From NCBI RefSeq assembly GCF_000969825.1, contig NZ_KQ033920.1, positions 1,477,075 to 1,541,074 on the forward strand: a stretch of DNA of 64,000 nt, given 5' to 3'. This DNA comes from Parabacteroides gordonii MS-1 = DSM 23371 (GTDB lineage: Bacteria; Bacteroidota; Bacteroidia; Bacteroidales; Tannerellaceae). The stretch's first letter is position 1; every line of letters starts with the position of its first letter. The notes below the pieces were generated by a model. That model was not told the origin of the DNA. It saw only the letters and a list, made by a program, of their open reading frames with translations, and ran no database searches. The translations under genes were made by a program, and so were the position numbers. Shown piece by piece: positions 31,526 through 39,907 of this stretch.

Positions 31526-34492
31526 TCAAAATACAATCTCTATCCTGCCATAGCAGGGATTGGCTTCGAGGGTTTTGCAATAGTTGCCCCAGGCGATTTC
31601 GGGGTAATCCCAGCGGTTGTTGACGTAGAGGAGCAGCTGGCCGTCGGCACGCTTACTGGAGCGGCAGGCAACGGATGCGTCGGGCGAGATGACCGACAGG
31701 CCGTCTCCCGCAGCGGGCGAAAGGGTGTAGAAGTAGATGTTCTCTTTCATTCCTTTGGCCTTCTGGGTAAGCGGACGGTCGCAGTTAGCTCCGGCATCGG
31801 CCCAGTAATAGTAGTTGTGGGTGTCGTCGTACCAGGGTTGGTCGGGACGGGCACCGTAGGCTACCTTGTTCGGGTTGTAAAGGGAAGTGCTGCCCTCGTT
31901 GCCGGCAAATTCCCCAGCCGGGTAATAGCTCCAGTGGCCACGGCGTTTCCAGGTGAGGCGGTCGAGCGTTTCGGGCAGGTAGAACGACAGGCCTGTCTCA
32001 CGAAGGAAGCCGTTGGGCTGTCCGTCAGTCAGGTAGTCGATCTGCATCTTTCCTTCCGGCGAGATCAGCAGGCGGATGTCGGTGCGGACATCGCGGTAGT
32101 TGCCGGAGAGCAGGACGAGGACGTCGGCACCCCGTTTCTCGTAAGTGATGCTTTGCTTCTGCCAGTCGGCATCCGAGGTCATGAACTTGGTGGCGCTCTT
32201 GCGTACTTCGGCTCCGGTGAGGTGGTTCAGATTGATGTCGAGGTTAAGGAAAGGGCCTTTTTCGATGATGACCTTTCCGCCGGCTGTGGCGTTGTAGATC
32301 AGGCCGGTTTCCTTGCAGAAAGGGATCTCGAAGCCGTTGCCTTTGACGAGGATACGGTCGGGCGTATCTTCCACCTGAAGCGTACCTTTGCGGGTGGGCT
32401 GCGGAAGGACAACGGTCTGCTTTCCAAGCGTGACGAGGGAAGCGTCGATCAGCCTGCCGTCGGCATCGAGGAAGCTCACCAGTAGTTCGCTACCATCTTT
32501 CCAGTCTTCCGAAGGAATAACCAGGAGGCCTTTCTGATGCGGCAGGACGGCTGGGGCGGCGGCTTCCTTCTCAGTGCCGTTGTAGGTGTAGCGCACCTTT
32601 ATCTCGCTGAGGTTCGTATGGTCGAAACGGTTGTAGACCGGAAGGATCAGACGCTCGCCAGGGGTGAAACTGCCGACCTGTTCCGTCAGCAGGCGGACGG
32701 GCGAATAGGCTTTCTTGGTCGACCAGAACTCCGGTTTCTCCCGGCGCCATACGTCTACGATACCCCACTCGCCGTAACCGACACAGTTACCCTGATAGTC
32801 CTCGGGCTTGGCAGTACGGGCGAATTCTTTCCAGAAAGCAGTGCCCTTCTTCGGTTCGGGGAGCATGAATGTTTCGTCGATATATCCCCAGATGGCACCG
32901 CCCAAACCGCCGGGAGCATCGAACAGGCCACTCCACATCTTTTCGAGGGAGATGCCCCAGAACTCACGGATATTCGGGTCGTCCTGCAATGTCTTATAGG
33001 TGTAGCAAGCCGGGTGTGCCCATTCGTCGAAAAGGGCGGGGATGCCGTGTCCCTGGAAGTTGCGGGTGGACATTCCGAACTGGTTCACATCGCCGTTCAC
33101 GTCCTGGTAATGCATACTGAGGATGTCGTAGACCGGCTTCCTGTCTTTCACCGAGCCGGGGTAACTGAAGATGACAGGGCGTGTCGTGTCGGCAGCCTTC
33201 ACCCAGTCCCAGCAGGCCTGGAAGTTCTTCCCGTAGATGCTTTCGTTGCCGATCGACCAGAACAGAATGGACGGATGGGAACGGAACGATTTCACCATCT
33301 CGCGGCATTGGGAGAGATAGCGGGGAGCGAATTCGGCGCTGTCCTGCGTCCGTCCGGGAGCATAGTTCTTCTGACGGTAGGTGTCAACGAAGCAGACGGC
33401 TGTCTCACTTTCCACGTAGATACCGAAGCGGTCGCAATAGTTGAGGAACGCTTCCGACGGGGGATAATGCGAGGTGCGCACGAAGTTCATGTTCGACTGC
33501 TTGAAGCGGATGACGTCGAGACTGTCGAGCTCGGCTGTCGTGGTACGTCCCAACGTCGGGTGGATATCGTGGCGGCAGGCTCCGCGCAGTTTGACGGGCT
33601 GGCCGTTGACGAGCATACGGTCTTTCACGATCCTCACGTCACGGAAACCGATGCGTTTGCTGAAGCGGGTGGTCTCCTTGTTTTCCTCACGGATCGCGAC
33701 GGTGAGGGTGTAGAGGTTGGGGTGTTCGGCATCCCATTTCAGCGGGTTGCGTACCGGGAGTTCGTTGCTGTTCTCATTCTTCTTCAACGGGAAGATGCTT
33801 TGGGCAAGAGGGACGTTGCGGCCGGAAGGGTCGGTCAGGGTGTAGGCGACTTCCGCGTTTCCGGTTGTCTCGCCTTGGTAAGATACTTTCAATACGGCAT
33901 CGCGGTAGAGGGTATCGAGGTGCGTCTCCGCCGCAAAGTCATAGAGACAGTTTGCAGGCAGGGCAAAAATCGTGACGTCGCGTAAAATACCGCCGATCGG
34001 GTGGTGACCGTAACCGGATGCATAGGAGATATCGTCGATACGGTCGGTCACTTCCAGTTGTATCTCGTTCTTCTTTCCGGGACGGACATGGTCGGTGATG
34101 TCTGTTTCCCAACGGGTGAAACCACCGTGATGTTCGCGGATAAAGGTACCGTTCACCGACAGGCGGGCATGGCTGTACACGCCGTCGAAGCGGAGTATCG
34201 TCCGTTTGCCTTTATAATCGGCCGGAAGGGTAAAGGATTTGCGGTAGAGATAAGGGGTGTCGTGCTGGATGGCGTAGCCTTGCATGGCGAGTTCGCCGGG
34301 TACCTGCACGTTGTTCCACTTGTCTTTCGGGGCATAACGGAATTGCCAGGTGCCGCTCAGGAGCAGCGCCGGATTGTCCACACCCGCCACCTCTGAGGGG
34401 ATCAGAAAAGCAGACTCCGGCGATAATCCGGTGGCAAGTATGCCTTGCCCCATAAGAAGGCAGGTGCCTAGAAGTAAGAAAGTCTTTTTCAT
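31526..34492 (-). CDS. GH2 beta-galactosidase-type enzyme
   Basis: The start at 34492 (MKKTFLLLGTCLLMGQGILA, a cleavable signal peptide) is preferred to 34528, which would overlap the upstream transporter gene. The 988-residue protein has the GH2 sugar-binding jelly roll (GTWQFRYAPKDKWNNVQVPG), an Ig-like domain and the TIM barrel. The acid/base is in SILFWSIGNES, and the likely nucleophile Glu is in PALFDEWAHP. The C-terminal third (FLNLDINLNHLTGAEVR, ETGLSFYLPETLDRLTWKRRGHWSYYP) matches the beta-galactosidase small chain. It is the last gene of a five-gene operon whose other products import and dehydrate a sugar acid. Beta-galactoside cleavage is the likely but untested activity. Confidence 0.9.
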   Translation of the reverse strand: MKKTFLLLGTCLLMGQGILATGLSPESAFLIPSEVAGVDNPALLLSGTWQFRYAPKDKWNNVQVPGELAMQGYAIQHDTPYLYRKSFTLPADYKGKRTILRFDGVYSHARLSVNGTFIREHHGGFTRWETDITDHVRPGKKNEIQLEVTDRIDDISYASGYGHHPIGGILRDVTIFALPANCLYDFAAETHLDTLYRDAVLKVSYQGETTGNAEVAYTLTDPSGRNVPLAQSIFPLKKNENSNELPVRNPLKWDAEHPNLYTLTVAIREENKETTRFSKRIGFRDVRIVKDRMLVNGQPVKLRGACRHDIHPTLGRTTTAELDSLDVIRFKQSNMNFVRTSHYPPSEAFLNYCDRFGIYVESETAVCFVDTYRQKNYAPGRTQDSAEFAPRYLSQCREMVKSFRSHPSILFWSIGNESIYGKNFQACWDWVKAADTTRPVIFSYPGSVKDRKPVYDILSMHYQDVNGDVNQFGMSTRNFQGHGIPALFDEWAHPACYTYKTLQDDPNIREFWGISLEKMWSGLFDAPGGLGGAIWGYIDETFMLPEPKKGTAFWKEFARTAKPEDYQGNCVGYGEWGIVDVWRREKPEFWSTKKAYSPVRLLTEQVGSFTPGERLILPVYNRFDHTNLSEIKVRYTYNGTEKEAAAPAVLPHQKGLLVIPSEDWKDGSELLVSFLDADGRLIDASLVTLGKQTVVLPQPTRKGTLQVEDTPDRILVKGNGFEIPFCKETGLIYNATAGGKVIIEKGPFLNLDINLNHLTGAEVRKSATKFMTSDADWQKQSITYEKRGADVLVLLSGNYRDVRTDIRLLISPEGKMQIDYLTDGQPNGFLRETGLSFYLPETLDRLTWKRRGHWSYYPAGEFAGNEGSTSLYNPNKVAYGARPDQPWYDDTHNYYYWADAGANCDRPLTQKAKGMKENIYFYTLSPAAGDGLSVISPDASVACRSSKRADGQLLLYVNNRWDYPEIAWGNYCKTLEANPCYGRIEIVF

Positions 34493-34512
34493 ATTGTGTT
34501 GTTTTATTATTA

Positions 34513-36066
34513 TTACCACCAGAACCAATAGAACGCTATCAGTATCGCTATCACGACGAAGGACAGGATATTAAACATGCGGCTCGTGCGGAACAGCCCG
34601 GGCGAGTGTGTGGTGTATGCATTCTCCACCGGCTTACGGCTGCCCAGCAGGACGATCAATCCGCAGCAGAGGAAGAAAACGATCATCATACGATCCATCC
34701 ACGGCAGACCGGGACAGAGGAATTTCATCCCCGTGGAGAAGACAAAAGAGCCGAGAGCCGCAGCCAGTGCCCCGTTCGCCGTCGCCCGCTTATAGAAGAA
34801 CCCGGCCAGGAAGATCGACAACGCTCCGGGACTGATAAAGCCGGTAAACTCCTGGATATACTGAAACGCCTGGTCGAGCCCCGAAAGCATCGGCGCGATC
34901 GACACGGCAACCAGCAGCGACAGGAAACTGGCCCAGCGGCCGGTCTTCACCAGTTCCTGCTGTCCGGCTTCCTTCCGAAAGTACGACTTGTAGATATCCA
35001 TCGTAAAGATCGTGGAGATACTGTTCATCATGGAAGCCAGCGAACTGACGATAGCTGCTGTCAGGGCGGCGAAAGCGATCCCCTTCACTCCTACCGGAAG
35101 CAGGTTGCTGAGCAGCCACGGATAGGCTTCGTCCGACTTCTCCAACGGTGCATCCAATGCAAAGGCAGCGATGCCGGGGATAACCACCAGCAACGGAACC
35201 AGCAGTTTGATGAAGCCGGCAAACAGCATACCGTTCTGCGCCTCTCCCACCGATTTAGCGGCCAGGGCACGTTGGATAATATACTGGTTGCATCCCCAGT
35301 AATACAGGTTGGCCACCCACAGTCCGCCGAGGATGACGGAGATACCGGGCAGGTCTTTATAACTCGGGTGCGACTTGTCGAGGATCAGGTGGAACTTATC
35401 TTCGGTCTGTGCATACAGGTTCGTGATGCCTTGCCAGACTCCTTCGCCGGCACCCAGCAGGTCGAGGGCGATATAGGTCGTTATCAGTCCGCCGCCAACA
35501 AGGAAGACGACCTGGATCACGTCGGTAAGTGCCACTGCCTTCAGTCCCCCGTAGATGGAGTAGATAGCGGCAAAGGCTGCCAGTCCGACAATTCCCCAGA
35601 TCATGGGGACACCCATCACCTTCTCGATGGTCAGTGCGCCGAGGTAAAGGATGGAAGTGAGGTTGATAAAGATAAAGACGGCCAACCAGAAGACGGCCAT
35701 CACGGTCTTTACCCGCTTGTCGAAGCGTTCTTCCAGGAACTGCGGCATGGTGAATATCTTCTTCTCCAGAAAGATCGGGATGAAGTATTTAGCCACGATG
35801 ATCAGTCCGAGTGCCGCGATCCATTCGTAGGTAGCCATCGCCAACCCGATGGCATAGCCGGAACCCGACATGCCGACGAACTGCTCCGCCGAGATATTAG
35901 AGGCGATGATCGAAGCACCGATCGCCCACCAGGCCAGTCCGCGACCTGCCAGGAAGTAATCGCCCGCATCGCGCTCCTCCCCTTTCTTCTTCCTCGAAAC
36001 GAAAAGGCCGACGAAAAGGATCAGGGCGCAGTAGGCGATAAATATGAGTAAGTCTATTGTGTTCAT
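34513..36066 (-). CDS. Sodium/solute symporter (SSS family, SGLT-like)
   Basis: This 517-residue protein has about 14 membrane segments. SSS features include DYFLAGRGLAWWAIGASIIASNISAEQF near the N-terminus, AIYSIYGGLKAVALTDVIQ, and the sodium-site region AAIVSSLASMMNSISTIFTMDIY. The family couples sodium entry to uptake of sugars, sugar acids or amino acids. In an operon with a GH2 enzyme, an SDR, an enolase-superfamily dehydratase and an RraA-like protein, a monosaccharide or sugar acid is the probable cargo. It starts 15 bp after the SDR gene. Confidence 0.92.
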   Translation of the reverse strand: MNTIDLLIFIAYCALILFVGLFVSRKKKGEERDAGDYFLAGRGLAWWAIGASIIASNISAEQFVGMSGSGYAIGLAMATYEWIAALGLIIVAKYFIPIFLEKKIFTMPQFLEERFDKRVKTVMAVFWLAVFIFINLTSILYLGALTIEKVMGVPMIWGIVGLAAFAAIYSIYGGLKAVALTDVIQVVFLVGGGLITTYIALDLLGAGEGVWQGITNLYAQTEDKFHLILDKSHPSYKDLPGISVILGGLWVANLYYWGCNQYIIQRALAAKSVGEAQNGMLFAGFIKLLVPLLVVIPGIAAFALDAPLEKSDEAYPWLLSNLLPVGVKGIAFAALTAAIVSSLASMMNSISTIFTMDIYKSYFRKEAGQQELVKTGRWASFLSLLVAVSIAPMLSGLDQAFQYIQEFTGFISPGALSIFLAGFFYKRATANGALAAALGSFVFSTGMKFLCPGLPWMDRMMIVFFLCCGLIVLLGSRKPVENAYTTHSPGLFRTSRMFNILSFVVIAILIAFYWFWW

Positions 36067-36081
36067 GGTAAAAAAGATTGA

Positions 36082-36873
36082 CTATTCATCCTGCATCAAA
36101 GCCGACCGTCCGCCGTCCATCAGGATCGTTGTGCCGCTGATAAAATTAGCCATTGGAGAAGCCAGGTAGACGCATAGGGCACCGACTTCTTCTACGGTTC
36201 CGATCCGTTTGACGGGATGCAGGTCGATGGTTCGCTGACGTTCCTTTTCCGCGTCGGGGAAGGAGTCGAACCAGGTATCATTGCCGGCCGTATCGATGAA
36301 GCCGGGAGCTACGCCGACCGTGCGGATGGCAGGCCCCCACTCGATCGCCAGGTTACGCACCAGCCCGGTGATGGCCGTTTTCGTTACGCTATACGGGAAG
36401 CAGCCGGGAATCGTTCCGAAAGCATGGTTGGATGTCATCAGCAGGATCACTCCCGCCCCGCTCTGCTCCAGGTAAGGCTTGCAGAGTTTCGCCAGTCGCC
36501 AGTGTGCCGCCAGGTTCAGGTCGAGGTTGTACTGCCAGCGTTCTTCCGTGCATCCTTCAGCTCCTTCAAAGACGTTGACCCCGGCACTGGAGACAAGGAT
36601 GTCCAGGCGTCCGAACGTGCGGATCGTCCCTTCTACCAACTCTTCCAACTCCTCCGGACGGGTCACATCCGTTTGTTTATAGAATGCCTGCACTCCCGCG
36701 TCCTCAACGGCCTTACGGAAAGCAACCGCCTCCTTATCTCCGGAAGCCTTACGCGAACATCCGGCCACATGGGCACCTGCCCGGGCAAACTGGCAGGCCG
36801 TACCGAGCCCGATACCGGACGATACGCCGGTAACGAGCACTACTTTATCTTTATAGTCTATCGTAAAACTCAT
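36082..36873 (-). CDS. Short-chain dehydrogenase/reductase (SDR)
   Basis: This 263-residue protein has the nucleotide loop VTGVSSGIGLGTACQFARAG at residues 14-33 and the catalytic Ser in LLMTSNHAFG. The active-site tyrosine and lysine are in YSVTKTAI, and the C-terminus is ISGTTILMDGGRSAL. Classical SDRs of this kind oxidise sugars or sugar-acid intermediates with NAD(P). It is separated from the dehydratase gene by 4 bp, so it probably acts before or after that step, for example as an aldose dehydrogenase or as a 2-keto-3-deoxy acid dehydrogenase. The substrate is not known. Confidence 0.92.
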   Translation of the reverse strand: MSFTIDYKDKVVLVTGVSSGIGLGTACQFARAGAHVAGCSRKASGDKEAVAFRKAVEDAGVQAFYKQTDVTRPEELEELVEGTIRTFGRLDILVSSAGVNVFEGAEGCTEERWQYNLDLNLAAHWRLAKLCKPYLEQSGAGVILLMTSNHAFGTIPGCFPYSVTKTAITGLVRNLAIEWGPAIRTVGVAPGFIDTAGNDTWFDSFPDAEKERQRTIDLHPVKRIGTVEEVGALCVYLASPMANFISGTTILMDGGRSALMQDE

Positions 36874-36877
36874 ACGC

Positions 36878-38047
36878 TTAAATATAGAAGTTATCGGGAG
36901 CGTCGGAAGTGATACCCGGGTGTTTTTCCATCTCTTCTTCCACCAGGTCTACTCCCAAGCCGGGACGGTCGGACAGGTGCAGATGACCGTCGTACACCAT
37001 CTCTGCAATCGGATGGTCGATCACCGTATCGCGCCAGGGCACATCGTTATACATGAATTCCTGACGGAAGAAGTTAGGGATGGCGGCACACACATGCGAA
37101 GAGGCCAGCGTAGACAACGGGCCGTTGGGATTGTGCGGGGCGATCAATACGTTATAGGCTTCCGCCATCGAAGCCATGCGCTTCATTTCCGACGGGCCGC
37201 CGCAACGGGTGATGTCGGGCATGATCACGTCGCAGACATGTTTCTCCAGGATCGAACGGATACCGAAACGGGTGTAATGACGTTCGCCGACACAGATAGC
37301 CACATCCGAAGGGATGCGTTCGCGCATAGCCCGCAGGGTCTGCGAACTTTCCGGGCCGGCGGGTTCCTCGTACCAGGTGATATCGAGTTTAGCCAGGCGT
37401 TCGGCCATCTTCACGGCTACGCGGTAGTTCAGCATGGCGTGTGTCTCGATCATAATATCGAACTCCGGGCCTACGGCATCGCGGACGGCCTTCGACACAT
37501 CGAAAGCGAGGTCTTGCTGTGCGGCCGTCAGGGTCAGGTTGGATGCCAGGTCTTCACCATAGAAATAGTTTGTGTGTGCGAACGGGTCGAACTTCAGGCC
37601 GGTAAAGCCGGCTTCTTTTACTTTCAGTGCCTGCTCGGTGTAATCCTTTGCGTTGTGTCCGCCGCCGGTAAACCAGTAGTTGGCATACAGTAATATATCT
37701 TTCCGGTAGGCTCCCCCCAGTAATTCGTAACAGGGAACGCCCAGTACCTTTGCTTTCAGATCCAGCAAGGCCATATCGATCCCGCTGATCGCACAAAGGC
37801 TGGCACCATACGGGCCGATCCAGTTCAGGTCGCGGTAGAGCTTCGTCCAGATAAAGTCTGTCTTCATCGGGTCGAGACCGATAATGCGCTGTCCGACGTG
37901 TTTGGCTGCTTCGAAGACGATCGGGCTTCCCGGCCAGTTGGTAGCTTCGCCGACTCCGGTATAACCTTCGTCCGTATATATTTTAAGTAGCGTCCAGTTG
38001 TATTTGATACCTTGTACCAACCATACTTTAACATCTGTGATCTTCAT
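36878..38047 (-). CDS. Enolase-superfamily sugar-acid dehydratase (mandelate racemase/galactonate dehydratase type)
   Basis: This 389-residue cytoplasmic enzyme has an N-terminal capping domain (ITDVKVWLVQGIKYNWTLLK, then DEGYTGVGEATNWPG) and a TIM barrel. The active-site pieces are AGFTGLKFDPFAH, a first metal ligand in FDIMIETHAML, WYEEPAGPES and ICVGERHYTRFG as second and third ligands, and HNPNGPLST with the likely general-acid His. Acid-sugar dehydratases of this type turn aldonates such as galactonate into 2-keto-3-deoxy acids. The operon context with an SDR and an RraA-like aldolase supports that. The exact aldonate cannot be read from the sequence. Confidence 0.88.
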   Translation of the reverse strand: MKITDVKVWLVQGIKYNWTLLKIYTDEGYTGVGEATNWPGSPIVFEAAKHVGQRIIGLDPMKTDFIWTKLYRDLNWIGPYGASLCAISGIDMALLDLKAKVLGVPCYELLGGAYRKDILLYANYWFTGGGHNAKDYTEQALKVKEAGFTGLKFDPFAHTNYFYGEDLASNLTLTAAQQDLAFDVSKAVRDAVGPEFDIMIETHAMLNYRVAVKMAERLAKLDITWYEEPAGPESSQTLRAMRERIPSDVAICVGERHYTRFGIRSILEKHVCDVIMPDITRCGGPSEMKRMASMAEAYNVLIAPHNPNGPLSTLASSHVCAAIPNFFRQEFMYNDVPWRDTVIDHPIAEMVYDGHLHLSDRPGLGVDLVEEEMEKHPGITSDAPDNFYI

Positions 38048-38062
38048 GTCTGTCTTTGTTTA

Positions 38063-38755
38063 TTACATTATACCGAATTGATCGAAAGCATCACGGGCTT
38101 TCATTCCTTCCTGAATTTTCTTCAATACCATACGTTCGCCACGGGCCTTTTCCAGTGCACGGGTAAACACTTCCTCTTCGATGCTGCGCGGCACGACGCA
38201 TACACCATCTATATCTCCTACCAGAATATCGCCGTCGTTAATGCGCACACCGTCCATTTCGATGGGGACACGGAAATCGATCACCTTTCCACGGGGCGCC
38301 TGATCCTGTGCATACGGCCCGTAAGAGAAACAGGGGAAGTCGAGTGCCAGGATCCCTTTCGTATCGCGGGAATAACCATTCACTACCGCACCTGCCGCCT
38401 TGCACTGCATGGCACGGGCACTCATCAACTCGCCCCACAGGGCATAGGCCGGGGACGAACCGGAACAGACGTAGACTTCATTTTCCTTCAGGTCGTCCAA
38501 CGCTTCCAGCATCAGTCCGAAAGAGCGTTTCAACAACGGATTCTGGCCGCATTCCTTTCCATGATCCAGCACATCGGCTTCCAGAACGGTCATTGCCCGT
38601 CCGGCAACCAGCATGTTGTCGCGAAGCGGACGGATCTGTGGGGGAAGAAACTGACGGGTATACCCCATCTTATCCATGATGTCACCAATAACTGCCGTAT
38701 AAAGCTCCTCCTTTATCAAAGAGAACAATGCTTTATCATCTTTCCATTCTTTCAT
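38063..38755 (-). CDS. RraA-like/HMG-aldolase-family protein
   Basis: This 230-residue protein has the family core ALWGELMSARAMQCKAAGAV followed by VNGYSRDTKGI (the conserved Arg-Asp pair), then FRVPIEMDGVRINDGDILVG. It ends with DIDGVCVVPRS and a helix. Members of this fold are class II pyruvate aldolases (4-hydroxy-4-methyl-2-oxoglutarate aldolase) or regulators of ribonuclease activity. As the first gene of an operon with a sugar-acid dehydratase and an SDR, cleavage of a 2-keto acid to pyruvate is the better guess. It starts 15 bp before the dehydratase gene. Confidence 0.82.
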   Translation of the reverse strand: MKEWKDDKALFSLIKEELYTAVIGDIMDKMGYTRQFLPPQIRPLRDNMLVAGRAMTVLEADVLDHGKECGQNPLLKRSFGLMLEALDDLKENEVYVCSGSSPAYALWGELMSARAMQCKAAGAVVNGYSRDTKGILALDFPCFSYGPYAQDQAPRGKVIDFRVPIEMDGVRINDGDILVGDIDGVCVVPRSIEEEVFTRALEKARGERMVLKKIQEGMKARDAFDQFGIM

Positions 38756-38802
38756 TCTACTATCGTTTTTTCAATGTCTGTTTAATACTGTATTACTGAT
38801 TG

Positions 38803-38810
38803 CAAAGTTA
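38803..38810 (-). promoter_or_regulatory. -7 box (TAACTTTG) of the GH2/sugar-acid operon
   Basis: A TAnnTTTG match lies 48 bp before the first start codon of the five-gene operon, within the 145-bp gap after the AraC gene. No convincing -33 box is seen, which fits a promoter needing an activator such as the adjacent AraC protein. Confidence 0.5.
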
Positions 38811-38900
38811 ACGGGTATGTACAAAAGCGGCATAGGTAACTTCAATTGCAACGTATGCAGGTAGGCTCTTTTAGCGGGAATATGTGTACAAAACGGAAAT

Positions 38901-39764
38901 CTATTTCGTAACCTCCCTCGGAGTGATCCCCATCTGCTGTTTAAAGACACGTGAGAAATATTGCGGCGATTTAAAGCCGCAGGTGAAGCAGACTTCCTTG
39001 ATCGACATTTCCGTATTGCGCAGCAACTCGATCGCTTTATTGATCCGTATCTGGTTCAGATAATCCAGCGGGGACAGATTGAGATGCTGGGCAAACAGTT
39101 TGCGCAGGTAGCGCTCCCCTATGCCGGTTTGTCCGGCCACGTCGCTGATGGTTACGTCCGACTGGTAGTTCATACGGATATAGGAAATTGCCTTTTTCAG
39201 CGACTCGTTTGTACATATCGGCAGGTAGGACTCATCCATATAGCGATAGATCAGAATAAGCAGTTCCGCATAGTACATCACTACCAGGTATTGATAGTAT
39301 TTACTTTTCAGGTTCATCTCGTTGACGATACGCTGGACGGCTCGCATGATACGGACATTGTTGACGATTTTGATCAGGCGGTTCTCCTCCGAAAAGATCG
39401 TTACGGGAGTCAGTTCGCCCGTCTCGTCCTGCGCATGGGGATTGAAGCGGGAGAATATCTCCGGCAGGAATTCCAGCTGCATGAGCGTGGTGCCTTCCGA
39501 GCCTGCCTCGAAGGTATGCTCTACGTTTGAACAGATGATCATCATTTCGTTCTCATTGAAACTGATACTTTCGTTTTCGAGGTGAAGGATGCAATTCCCT
39601 TTCTTGACATAATTGATCTCTATACGCAGATGCTGGTGCGGGCCGAAGGTCTCGAACGGCTGAAAGGACACAAAACGAAAGACATCCGCCAGACGTTTAT
39701 GCTTCAGGTTATCCGTTATCCCTTCCAAAAGTCCCCAAAGGGACTGCTCTGTTGTGTTATTCAT
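38901..39764 (-). CDS. AraC-family transcriptional regulator
   Basis: The start at 39764 (MNNTTEQSLWGLLEG) is preferred to 39794, since the -7 box lies at 39792-39799 and an A/G-rich ribosome site precedes 39764. The 287-residue protein has an N-terminal cupin sensor (FGPHQHLRIEINYVKKGNCILHL, about residues 40-110). Its C-terminal tandem HTH holds ISDVAGQTGIGERYLRKLF and CFTCGFKSPQYFSRVFKQQMG. It reads into the sugar-acid/GH2 operon from upstream, so it is the likely local activator, with a sugar or sugar acid as effector by inference. Confidence 0.92.
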   Translation of the reverse strand: MNNTTEQSLWGLLEGITDNLKHKRLADVFRFVSFQPFETFGPHQHLRIEINYVKKGNCILHLENESISFNENEMMIICSNVEHTFEAGSEGTTLMQLEFLPEIFSRFNPHAQDETGELTPVTIFSEENRLIKIVNNVRIMRAVQRIVNEMNLKSKYYQYLVVMYYAELLILIYRYMDESYLPICTNESLKKAISYIRMNYQSDVTISDVAGQTGIGERYLRKLFAQHLNLSPLDYLNQIRINKAIELLRNTEMSIKEVCFTCGFKSPQYFSRVFKQQMGITPREVTK

Positions 39765-39791
39765 AGTGCTTTCCTTTTCCATTGTAGGAAA

Positions 39792-39799
39792 CAAAGATA
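39792..39799 (-). promoter_or_regulatory. -7 box (TATCTTTG) of the AraC gene
   Basis: An exact TAnnTTTG match lies 27 bp before the chosen start at 39764. It decides against the longer reading frame. Confidence 0.6.
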
Positions 39800-39840
39800 G
39801 AGAAAAGAGAGAGCCGGATTTTACACTTCAGCAAAAAAAG

Positions 39841-39869
39841 AAGGGCCGATATGGTATCATTCGGCCCTT
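39841..39869 (-). terminator. Terminator of the GH-like gene
   Basis: A 9-bp stem AAGGGCCGA/TCGGCCCTT (39841-39849 with 39861-39869) is followed on the minus strand by CTTTTTTT. It lies about 40 bp after the stop codon of the 39908-42595 gene. Confidence 0.88.
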
Positions 39870-39907
39870 TAACTTATACAAAACGGAACTGGGTTCGTTC
39901 GGGTTTC

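Noticed and set aside
31348-31536. A 62-codon minus-strand frame in the gap between operons
   Set aside because: It runs through a terminator and the end of the GH2 gene. The plus-strand reading of the same bases looks more protein-like.
36082-38755. L-fucose-specific catabolic pathway
   Set aside because: SDR, dehydratase and aldolase would fit fuconate chemistry, but galactonate or another aldonate fits equally well. No residue seen decides between them.
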